A stretch of DNA of 64,000 nucleotides from Siniperca chuatsi (lineage: Eukaryota; Chordata; Actinopteri; Centrarchiformes; Sinipercidae), in contig NC_058052.1 in assembly GCF_020085105.1 (NCBI RefSeq), forward strand, positions 18,578,733 through 18,642,732, written 5' to 3'. The position numbers were made by a program, and so were the translations under genes. Below are positions 24,725 to 37,000 of the stretch, piece by piece. Within the stretch, counting starts at the first letter, position 1. Each line of letters opens with the position of its first letter. The notes under the pieces were generated by a model, which was given only the letters and a program-made list of their open reading frames with translations, had not been told where the DNA came from and made no database searches.

Positions 24725-27700
24725 CTGAAGGACAGGGGGAAACAAATATGGCCGTCAGAGGGAGCTGTATCACTAAAATCAGGATATCTTATACTCCTGC
24801 TCTTAAACTAGTGTTGACACAAAGGAGAGAAACCTTTTGCACAAAGCTTGCAAGTAAACAGGTTTCGTGCCCATAACAAAAAAAACAAACATCAATCATT
24901 AGCTAAAAAGGACAAACAAGAAATCTATAGACACAGCAGGGGAGGTGCTTACTTCCTGCGCTGAGAGGAAGTGAATGTGAAGCAGCTTCCTCTCGCTGTC
25001 GACCAGCGGCAGGAACGTGACAGTCACGTCATCGTCTGTGTTGAGGTTGGCGCCCGCGCCACGATTGTCGAAGCCGTCGTTCTCCATGGCAACCAGTGCT
25101 GAGAAGTGGCCTCGCGTGTATCCAAGAGCAATCGGGCTCTTCCAGCAGAAGCTCTGCTCCCACAAAAGGGGCAAGTACACACCTAGAGAGAGAGGAGGAA
25201 GTAGCCAAAAAGAATCAGTTTTAATCGTTTCCAAGAAATACATTATGTCTTTATGAAAATCGAAATTTAAAAAGCAGAGGGGTTAAAGGTAAGAGATGGC
25301 CACTGTTGATTTACATTCAGTTCATTATACGGTTTGTGATTATCTTTGTTGTACAGCACATTGTTTTTTAAAGCCATTTTTACAGTTGTTGTTATTACAC
25401 AGTCTAGTGCTTAAATACATACAGTAATTACATGTATGTATGTATTGGACAAATAATAAGAAATTGTATAGTTATAGCAAGTGTGACATCACCTTATGGT
25501 CTAAAAATCTGATCTTGGTTCATCCTTCTCAAAGTGGCATGATTAATATTAGCGTAATTAGTGTTAATTACCACTTAAGAAACATTGTTTTTGCATTTGT
25601 TCTGACCAGATTCAGGGCTCTCTCCTTGGTCTTCAGAGGTTTTGGTGCTTTTACAGTGAAGCGTAAACTCAAAGAGAACAAAAATCAACTTGAGCATTGC
25701 TTGTAATACAATACAGTTTACAATACAGCTTTGCTCAAGGGAAAAAGATGTTAATGTTGTTTCTGCCTTTTTGACCAAACTTAAACTTTTTTAAAGTTTA
25801 AAATTTAAATTTAAAATTTTTGTTTGTCCCCTTCAATAAAACTTTCTTCTTATACACGTTCTTTTGATAATGAAGTGAATCATGGGCTATCATGTGAATA
25901 TAACACATTTTTGGCCAAAACTGTCCTCTTTTATTCCCCCTCCCCCATCTTGTCTTGAAATGTCATAAGAAATATCCAGTGATGGAACAAATATTCATAC
26001 CCTTTATGTTAGTAAAAGTAGCAATACCACAATGTAAAAATACTTCCTTACATGTGAAAGTCCTGCATTCAAAATCTTAACCAGGTAAAAGTATTATCTA
26101 CAAAATGTATTTATAGTATCAAAAGTAAAAGTACTCGTTATGCAGCAGAATGACCTCTGACACAGTTACATCATAGAATTATTTTCACTGATGCAAAAAC
26201 ATGTATATAAGCATTTTAATGTTGTAGTTGGTTGAGGTGGAGCTGATTTTAACAATTTTATATAGTGTTGCATTAATCAGTATCAATGCATCATATTTTA
26301 TAAACTGTTCATACGTTTTGAATGTAAAATCTTAACCTGCAAAGTAACTAGTAACTATTGCTGTCGAGTAAAAAGTAAAAAAAAAAAAAAAAAGATCTGT
26401 AATGTAGTGGAGTAGAAGTATAAAGTAGCAGAAAATGGAATTACTCAAGTAAAGTACAAGTATCCCAAAAGTGTACTTCAGTACAGTACAGTAGAGTAAA
26501 TGCATTTAGTGCATTTATTAGCTACAGTTATACACCAAACAATGCAGAAAACCATTCGTGTCTCATATTTCTTCAGTTCCAAAGCAGCTCTCACGCCTCA
26601 TGAATACCTCTGTAACTGACACCACAATAGGAAATCCTTTGTTTAACTCCTCTCCCAGTAACCACTGTGTTTTTACTGGGTTCACTTGGTCATCACAAAC
26701 TGAGCTCCCCTCCCCTATAGGCACCCATATGCACGCCTTCTTTTGTGTGTTTTACATTGGCTCCTGGCAACAGTAAATCACGATCCATCAGGTAGACTTT
26801 ACCACAAGCAGTTGGCCATTACAGAGCACTTTCATCATCCCCTGTACAGCATCACTCAGCAGGCAAACTGAATCCAGGCTGTTTTTACTGCTAGCCATAA
26901 ACGTACACCCCACTCTCCTGTGTTTGACTCTGGGTTCTGATGGTTTACATATGTTCACGTGTCTGGATGTGTGTGTGGAACACTTCACAGCATTACAATA
27001 CATTTCTAAATACGCTCCTATGACAGGCGGGGGTGTTTTTGTTATGTTGTTTATGTTATTTTGAGTCACACAGCACTAAAATACCCCTTCAATAATACAA
27101 GCTAAACTGATACATGTTGTAAATAGCAATTACTGATAGATCAGAGGGACAGTTATGTCAGCTATGTAAGCTATGCAGACACATGTAGGCTGGAGCTATT
27201 TCACAAAGGAAGTCTAGTCCTTCTACACCCACTGGACTGGAGCTGCGCTCAACATTTAATGATATTTGACCAAAACAACATTAGTTCAAACGGTCAACTT
27301 TTCACCTTGAAAACGGGTGTACCCGAGTGTTTCGCCACGGAAACTTTTGTAATACTTCACTCCATAGACGATAATAGGCCTACGAAGTATGTGTGCAAGA
27401 ACGAAAATGTGGGTCTGCTCCAAGCTGGATCCTGGCTGTAAAAGAAAGCACAACACAAAGGGGAAAAAACTATTAGAAAGGCGGGGTCGGTGAAACTACA
27501 AAGCAAGGATTCTTGAATACTGTACATTCCCTCTGCCAAGTTACCCAGCACACTCCAAGTGTTCAAACATGAAAAACACACACAATTACTGTGCTTTCAC
27601 ACCCAGATATAATAACAGATATAATAACAACCCACCCAAATACTTAGTCTACGAGGTCACGCAGAGCAGTGAGAAACAGAGAAGTGCTGATGACAGACAG

Positions 27701-27979
27701 GATGCACATTCAGAGGGCATTACAGATTAAGTATACTGCGGTGAGAGCAGTAAAGCTCCCTGCATAATTCATATATCATTAGTGTGTCACATTTTAAGCA
27801 CATGAAGTTCCTGTCCTCCATATTAATGTGTGTGTTTGCTTTCATGTGCACGTACCTGACTAGCTAGGGAAAGGATGAAAGCCCAGTCTTCCTGCCACTG
27901 TTCCTCTCGGAGTGAGAAATGCAGGCCGAAGCTCTGGGAATACCACGACTCCCACTCTTTCCAGCGTGTGTAAAACCTG

Positions 27980-28070
<91 letters not shown>

Positions 28071-31000
28071 GTTTTGTCTCTGATATTATCTGACCTCTCT
28101 GTGCAGAAAGGTGTATGACTGCTATGCCACATTCCACCACCTCTGTTGTGGCTTAGGTTGGATGGCAATTACTCATCATATCTAAATAGTAATTTTCTCA
28201 CTGAAAACCCCACACTTTATTAGAAATAGACATGAGTCACACTGGGTTGTTATATTCATGTAGAATAAGCCTCAGGCCTTAAATTGTTTCAGTGATCCCA
28301 ACTTTACACAAGAGGGAGAGTTTATTAATCTCTCTCATTTCCAGATCAAAGTCTCAGATCTCTGTATGAGCCGGCAATCCTAACTTTGGATTCTGGATAT
28401 GTATCCCAACATCTAAACCATGTGTCCCAATTTCCAACATAGTCATGCAATGCTAAAGGAAAACAAAATATAACTTGAGACTGTTGAATATCAAGTTTCA
28501 GCTGTTTCTGACTAAAACCTCAACCTGCTCACTTTTTGTAAACATTTCTCTGTAAAACAGTCGGCTAAATGTTTAAAGTATGAGAATAAACATGGATGAG
28601 ATGTGGATGTTTTGCTATTGGAACCTAATGCTGCAATGGTCAAGAATTTAGTGTACAAACACACCTGTTTATTCCGTTTGTAGTGTATGTACAATAAAAA
28701 AGCAGTATATTCACCTTTTTTGCCCAAATTAAAAGGTGTCAGCTAATTAAAATCATTCACCAACTCATCAACAACTCACCAGCACTCGCTGAAATTCCTG
28801 TCAGTACTCCTTCTACTATTGATGTGTGGTGCATTATGTCATTCAGTCTGCTAAACACACGTTTGAATATGCCTGAGACTAGATGCAAATCAGAATGCCA
28901 TGCTGTTCACAGGTTTTGTTTTAAAGGACTATAAACACACTGTAATCTGCACTCCTAGTCCCGGTCTGCAGGCCTCACCAGTGAGAACAGTCATGCAGGC
29001 TGTCGTGGAGGGTCTTGCGGAGCACTGAATCCTTGTCATAGATACCCCATGTAGCCTGCAGCACGGAGTCGAGGAGACAGTCCCCTGCTGTGCGGTTCCA
29101 CAGAGCGTACAATCGACTGTCCAACCTAGTCCCGAGCTCCAGGGACCAGTTGATGATGGGAGACTCCTCCTCGAGTTCTGAACAAGAGGGGAGCAAAAGT
29201 TGAGTGCTGTTTCTCTCTGCAAAACCTTTCAGTGGTACTAACTATTTGACCTAAAAGAGAACACACTGTGCTAAGAAATGCAACAGTGTTTTTTGTTAGA
29301 GCAAGTTGCAAGACAGGTGATGGCATTTGAAAGGACTGTTTGCGAGATTGTTAATGACTACTCACACCAGTCAAAATAGATTTGACATTATGATGTCTTT
29401 ATGGGTCTGCATGTAAACCACAAAACCAGATGACTGTGAAAAGCCAGGTTATGACAGGAAACCAGAAAAGATATACAGTATGCAGATACGCTTTACTGTG
29501 CGAGTTAATATTTATAACAGAAACAAGATGCAAAATGCAAGTCAAAGTGTCAACTGCTGTTGTTTTTGGGTTAATAATAAAAATGTCACACTTAGTATGC
29601 TGCTTTGCCTTGTGAATCTCTTTAAGCTGCATTGCTGCTTGCAGCTGAACAGACAGAACACTGTCTGATTTGTTCTTCTGTTTTGCGTTATGGTGATGCA
29701 ACTGGCCAATCACAGCCCAACATTAAACAAAACAGCACATTGTTTTTAAAATTCAAGTGAAAGTCTGTGATGGCTGAATACTCTGAAGCAGAAATTGACT
29801 GTGGAGTTTAACTGAGTGTACATGGTCAGTTATCAGATTTCTACTCAACCTTCTACCATATTCTTATACCAGTGCTGATATATTTAAATGTATTTACATT
29901 AATATGTTAAAGGAACAGTTCACAGCTCACAGTTTTTCCTCTTACCTATAGTACAGGGTCATGATTTCTGGAAAGAGACTTTGCTGTGGAGTTTTTCAAA
30001 TGTATTTTTTGGCGCTTTCAGCACCACAAGCCGAGTGCCATATAGTCCCATTATATTAAAAAAATGCCGACATCTCTACGGTCGATAACACCAAAACGCG
30101 GCAACTCACACCAAAACAATCTAGATGGATAAATAACACTACAGGTAAGAGGAAAAATATGTATTTTTGACTTTGGGGTGAACAGTCCCTTTAAGAGAAA
30201 CCTGTTAATGATATGATGCAACCACTTTAACAGATTTCTGGGGGGTTGGAGCATTTGGACTGGCGGTGGAGTGAGACAAATGGCTCTGTTGTGGGAGAGC
30301 ACATAGTCTTTTCTTACTGTGACCATGTGTTTGAAATTTACAAGTTATCTTTTTTTTTTATCTGTGGAAACTGATTTAGTAGCAGAGTTTTTTTTTTTTT
30401 TAGTTTAAACTTACAACATAACAAGATCAATATGTTTCTGTTCACTTTAAATCAGAGAATTGAATTATTCTGGATGCAACTACACAAAGCTTCTTGCAAT
30501 GATCTTTTCTGTCATTACACTCCATTGATACTTTTCCTGTCCTGGGTTTTTTTCCCCTGCAAATGCACACACACCATGCACCACCAGAAATTTGGTGAAG
30601 GGTTTTAAGCAGTGTTGACAGGCTTTGTCTTAATCTCGTCACCTGAAAAAGGGGACAAGGTTTTACGTTCACATATATAATGCAGTGCAAAATATTTGAC
30701 ACATGGGCTGATTACACAGGACACATAAATAAGCAGGGCACAAAAGAAAGAGTGCTGCAGGAAAGTGGTGCCTTCGAAATGTGTGTTTTTATTTGTGTGT
30801 GGGGGGTGGGGCATTCAGTAGGGATCAGAGACCCCTAAAACTCAATTAGGCTGATTAGGGCAGATGCAATTGGTACAAACGATAAAGACAGACCGCCTGG
30901 CAGAGTGACAAGCAGGCACGCAAAACACTGTGTTGGCAAGAGGGAAAATACAAGTATTATAGCACTGCCAGTATTCGGCAGCATTCCCATTATAGTATAC

Positions 31001-34000
31001 AGTCTGTGAGGGGGTTCCCTCTGTTTGCCAAGCCGTCAGACCATCAGTGTCATCTTGGATCTGGTTTCTCTCTCTCCCTCAAAGCAATTGCATCTATATG
31101 CAAGCGCAGCATGTGATAGGTGTTACAGCAACACTAAGTCATGAAGTTCACAGAGTAAATATTTCACCTTTTTGTACGTCTCGGTCCAGCACCTCATCAA
31201 ACAGTTTTTCCTGAACTGCTGGAGGCAAGTCCTCGATGTCTGAAACAAAAAACAAAACAAAACGAGGACTGAATGACAGAAATTAAAAGAGGGGGTTATT
31301 AGAGCCAAGTCTTATTTGTATTCACATTTTATTTGATGAATGCATTATTTATCTACTTAAACTAGCTTTAACACTTTAACACTGAAATGACTGATAAGGC
31401 CAACTAGAAGTTTTTTCTGTCGTGGCTCATTTCAACTCAAGCCATCATGTTTTGTTCTTTCCACAATGGCAACTGGCTTTCACTGCATGCTCAAAGCTCT
31501 TGTCAACACAGTAGCTTATTCTTTGGCTAAAATAAATGAATCCATTGACTTTGTGGAACTGAACAGAATGGCTTTCTATAGTGGCCAGAAGCCAAGGTCT
31601 GCATTGTCCTGAACACTCTGCATAACAAAAATCCTTAGCTTAGCTACCAGCAACAGACTGAACCATAATAGTTTTTCCACACAATGAAATAGCATTGTAT
31701 GAATGCAATTTTACAGAGAAACATTGGCAAAAAAAAAAGAAGCTAAATATAGCTTTGTCATGAACGAGAGACATGCATCGTTGGCGGGCTGGTATACTCA
31801 GTATGTAAGAACAATGCTCAGACAGTGAGCCAGAGGTAGCCCCCATCTTCTGGCAGTTGGAAACAGACAACCGTAGCATTATGTCCTCTCAGCATCCAAA
31901 CAACAAGCAATTTCATATGCCACAAGTAAACAAAACAAGCATTCTATCACACACTTGGCAAGCCAGAGGGGATGGCTAGACTATGTTTCTTCAGCTACAG
32001 AGTTTTAAATTCCCCTTATACAAAAGAAAATACACAATTTGACAGCTTCTGGAATTCATGTTATGACATTGTGAGTGCACAGTTGTTTTTAGCCGATTAC
32101 CTCCACCAAAGAGCCTATGTTTTTGGTCATATTTGTTTGTTTTCTGATGAGGTGCTGACCTGCTGGCAGGGTGAAGGTCACCAAGTCAGTGAGGAAATAG
32201 CAGGTAAAGTCTCCCTTGCGCTGGTGAAGAGAAGCTGCTACCTCACGACGGATCTGCTCCGTTAGCTCAGGACACACCATGGCTGGAATACACTTGACTG
32301 CCTGTTGGGACACCTGCAGAGATACAGGGAAGGAAGTATAATCTAAATAAAGAGTATATGAGGCTGATAATTCAGCAAGAGCCTTTCTAAGAATTGTAGA
32401 AGGTAGTATTTCACAAGTAATCACAAAATTAACTGATGCAGAAACAGCTTTCAAGGGCACCAATCAATGACTGGCTTCAGCTACCTCGAATGAGTCACTT
32501 GTCACTTTGATAAGGTGGATATCTAAGATCTGATCAAAGGTGTTATTTGTACAAGAGAAAGAGATCACCTGTGAAGAAATCACTTTGTCTAAAACATACT
32601 GCATAAAAAGGCAGTAGTGGCAGACATAGAGGTTGGACAACAGCACGTTTATAACATGATAAAATAAGTCATTACCAGAGGTCAGGGAACTGTTCATGAG
32701 TGGAATGAGTGAAATTCTGTAGGGATAATCTATATTGGGCATATATATTTAGCCTAAGATGTTTTCTACAAGTGAAACTGAAACAGGGTGTAAAATTGCT
32801 AAGAAAGGCTAAAGAGAGAAGAATTAGGAGGGAAAGAAGCAAAATTATGATGTGTGATGAGTGCGATGAACTTGAGACAATCTCAGTTGTCTTGCAGTTT
32901 AAATACATTTCTTAAGTTGAGAAATTTTCTGGAGATACCATTAAAAATAATCCAGTTACAATTACTGTGTTTGCAAGCACAGAGTGAGGAGTGTGTGGCT
33001 GAATCCCAGTCCCTTTCCTCTCTACAAACTCTTTGCGCCCTTGTGATTCCTCCTGGCTGATCTCATTGGATGTTGAGATTAAGAGACTTTACAAGAAAAA
33101 GCTGCATCATCTCTGGCACAAAAACAAGCTGCAATCACACCATAATTCAAGGGTATAATTTCCACCGGAGACCCTCCAATTTTTATAATCCAGTTTTTGA
33201 TCTCCTAATTTTTTAGGTTAGAGTTAACATATGAATCACACAAGGCAATGTAGATATGCTCAAATCCTTTAGCTAATTTTACTTTTTTTCTTGACATAGG
33301 CATTTGTTTGTTCCTAAAACAAGAATGGGTTATGCTTTGTTGGAAGTTCTCTGCATGTTTTATGCTCATGTAATTTTTTCTCCAGTAAAACTTGTAAATT
33401 GCACAATTATTATGCTCAATCTTTTGAACTCTGTTTTACCTTTATGAAAGTTATATCTTTTGGAGTGTAGTAGTAGGTAGTAAGTGTTTAAAGTGGTAGA
33501 GTCTAGCGTGTGGTCGTAGTGTAAACAGAATTCAAAAAGATACCTCTCCATCAGCCTGTCACAGGTGATTCCTGAAAGAGTAACAATCTATTGGTTGTCT
33601 CTACTGACCTCCGTGAGTAACACAGCCAGCATGTCCTGTCTCTGGAAGCGGATGGCGAGGTGGACTAGCGTGAAGCCGTCATCAAATGCTGAGGGCCGAT
33701 TTAATAGGCGCACCTCGTCTGATTTTAGTTGTCGTGCGATATCACCTCCCGATGACTTGTAGGCCTCCACAGCTGCCAGGTCGCCTTCCACAACACCTTT
33801 CAGACAAAGGGGGAGAAGGGAAAAGGTCACATTTATAAATGGCCCATGTAGACATGGTTTCAAAGTGAAGATTTTTTCTTTTGATACTTTTAAATAGAAG
33901 ACATTTACCATAGTAGAGCCAATTAGGAGTGTACAGTTTGCACAAAGAGAACATTTTGAATTTAAATTAGAAGTTTAAATGTATTTACACATTTTTAAAG

Positions 34001-37000
34001 TGTGTTACTTTTTATGGAGACCTTCAAACACAGAATTGACAACATAAGGATTAATATAAAACAAAGGATCTGAGAAGTAAAACAAAGTTTTTAAGTTTTT
34101 GTCTGTATCATGCAGATTGAAAGGGACAGTTCACCCCAAAATCAAAAATACATATTTGTGTGTATATATTACCTATAGTGCTATTTATCCATCTAGATTG
34201 TTTTAGTGTGATTTGCCGAGTTTTGTAGATAACGGCCATAGAGATGTCTGCCTTTTTTTAATATAATGGGACTATATGGCACTTGACTTGTGGTGCTGAA
34301 AGTGCCAAAAAATACATTTGAAAAACTCAACAGCAAAGTCTCTTTCCAGAAATCATGACCCGATTACTCAAAAAAATCCACAGATTTGTTGTGAGCAGTT
34401 TCATGTAGGAACAATTTTCTTTCTGTGGATTTTCATCTTTACGGCCGATAACTCAGCAACTGACACCAAAACAATCTAGATGGATAAATAGCACTACAGG
34501 TAAGAGGAAAAATATGTATTTTTGATTTTGGGGTGAACTGTCCCTTTAAATGACAAATCAAATCAGAAACTGGTGAACATGTTGATCACTGTGGTTAAAA
34601 ATCACATCATGACTGTGCACAACAGATACAAAAATTACTTATCTTCAGAACAACCTTGTGTAGAGGACATTCTGTGCTCAACCAAAAAGTCTAAAATATT
34701 AGGGCTCAGAATGTGCTTTATCTCTGTCGCAGCTGTAACAGCTTCGAGACTTCACTGACTTTGAAGTGAAGGGGAAAAGACAATAGGGGGCTACATTGTG
34801 ATCTGTTATTTTTTCTTAATCTTCAGTCTTAGATCTTAGCATGAGGGTTGAAGGACGTGTTTGATCAGACAGATGCAGGTGTTTACTTTTCTTTACTTTT
34901 TTGGCACAAAGTGCAAATATTACTAACTGACAGAAGCAATTTATGTCAACCACTAGCACACAAACCCAACTACTGACTTATTTACCAAGACAGTTAAACT
35001 ATAGAAACATACTTGATTGTGTGCCACAGAAAACACACTACAGTCTACCCAGTCTATGGTCTTTTGCTTTGAAGTTATTATGCTAAGTAAGTTATCATTA
35101 CAGTGATCCATCAGTAAAACCTTCCCCTCAAAAACACACACGAACTACCTGGATGTTCAACTCTGAATTTTTTTGTCCATGAACACACTACACATTTGAT
35201 GCTCAGCCATGAACCATTTTTGGTCTAATTCTGTGTTTTAATGTAGGAAGGAGTGAAAAAAGTGGAGGTGATGTGCGTGCACAATAGTGAACTGTCCTGA
35301 GAGGCTCGAGGATGGGGATATTTTTAGTCCAACTCCAAAAATAAAGCAATAGTACACACACAAATAAAAGTTGACTAAGAATGAAATGTGGATGGTTGAA
35401 TAATCAGTTATCAGTTAGACACAAGAAAAGTTGTCTGTTTTAGGTTTCAGCAACAATGCCAACCTCGGTTATTGTGATCAAACCAGCAACACAATGAGAT
35501 AAAGCTGTTGAAGGAGAAACTGTTTGGACAAGTATGTTATTATGACAATAAAACAAAATCAAACCTTAAAGTGTGAATTAATTTCAGTGCTACATAGCTG
35601 GAATACACAAATTTTCTCTTTCCATTTCTAGCATACAGTTAATGCCTGTGTGGTATTCTCTCGTACATTTGACAGCATTAAACACTGTTGAGCTTTTGTT
35701 CTCATGTCAAAGGACCACACACAATGCTCAGCTGCAAAATCTGTGTGTGAGTGAGACCGAGAGCGAGAGAGACATGGAGTGGTGGGTGGAAGAACTCGCT
35801 GTGCCATGTGGAGCTGGCTAGCACTGTGAGATGAGGAGAGAAACTACACAATAGCAGCACAGTTTGATAGAGAGGGATCACAACCACTTTCCACAAAACA
35901 CTCCATTAGTGTGGGTGTGCCCGTAGCCCTGCAGTCAGTACTGTACCCACAGATCCTTTAGAGAACACAAAAGGCGAAAATATGCAAAGAGGCGTACACT
36001 TAACAACAGACTGATGAGACAGAATGGATCAGGCAAAGTGATGCTGGTCTTTTTCCTCCACACAGTGCATGTTCTTTTCTTTCAATAATGTGGATAGTGG
36101 TACCAAGATTTGGATAGCAGACAAATTTTGGTAATAAAATTGCCTAATTTTGACTAATTTTGTCATGTTTCAAGATAGTGACACTCATATCTAGAAACTT
36201 ACTGAAACAAGGAAAACTGCATGATAGACAGGTTTTTACAGAAGCCCCCATAGGGCAAACAATCTTCAGGGATTTCCCAATTTACAGGAAAACACATTAA
36301 GAAAATAAGAAAAATAGAGTCCATTTTTCACATCAGACATTTTGACAAGTGTCATTAATAACATTCAATTTAAATGCAAGTTCCTTGGTATTCTGTGTGT
36401 TGGCTCACTGACATTTCTTACTGAGACAGCAAATGGACCAGAGATATTAATAATGCATTAATAGTGCTTTTCCTGCACGTGTGTAACCACACATGTAAGC
36501 AACATCAGTTAAGTTTAGGGAGTTGGGTCATCCACACTATTTATTTTTGACTTCTCTTGTATGGGTCATGCTATTTTTAGTGCAGCAGGTCCCTTCGGAA
36601 ACTAGAGCATCTATCAGAACTTTGAGGCCACAGTTTACAAACACTGACGTCTATAGATACATAATTGATAGACAAACCTCCCCAGCAACACAGGACAGAC
36701 TCATTTGCCTCTCCTCAATACAACTGGGCTATGCACTCCCACTATGTCCTTTGAGACTGTAGCTGGGTCACACGTCATTCACTCACTCACTTACATGATT
36801 AGGTAGTTTGCTATATAGTCAGAATTAAATTGAGATATCAAATACTTGTGAATCATCATCATCTTGTGTCACAGCTGACAGATGTGGTAAGCCATTAGTG
36901 TAACTTGCATGTCAGTCATCTCAGGAGCACAGGCGAAACATTGCATTGTGGGTGTATTGGCAAAAAGCAGTGTGCAAAATATGGATCCATTAGTCTATAG

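Noticed and set aside
25183-27855. Apparent loss of the OTU exon between LASQ and GVYLP, suggesting a broken zranb1
   Set aside because: A closer read found the 130-base exon at 27306-27435 with correct splice sites and phase, so the gene is intact.
27823-28168. Several overlapping open frames of Val-Cys or Thr-His repeats
   Set aside because: They arise from the CA tract; only the part at 27856-27976 in one frame is a true zranb1 exon.
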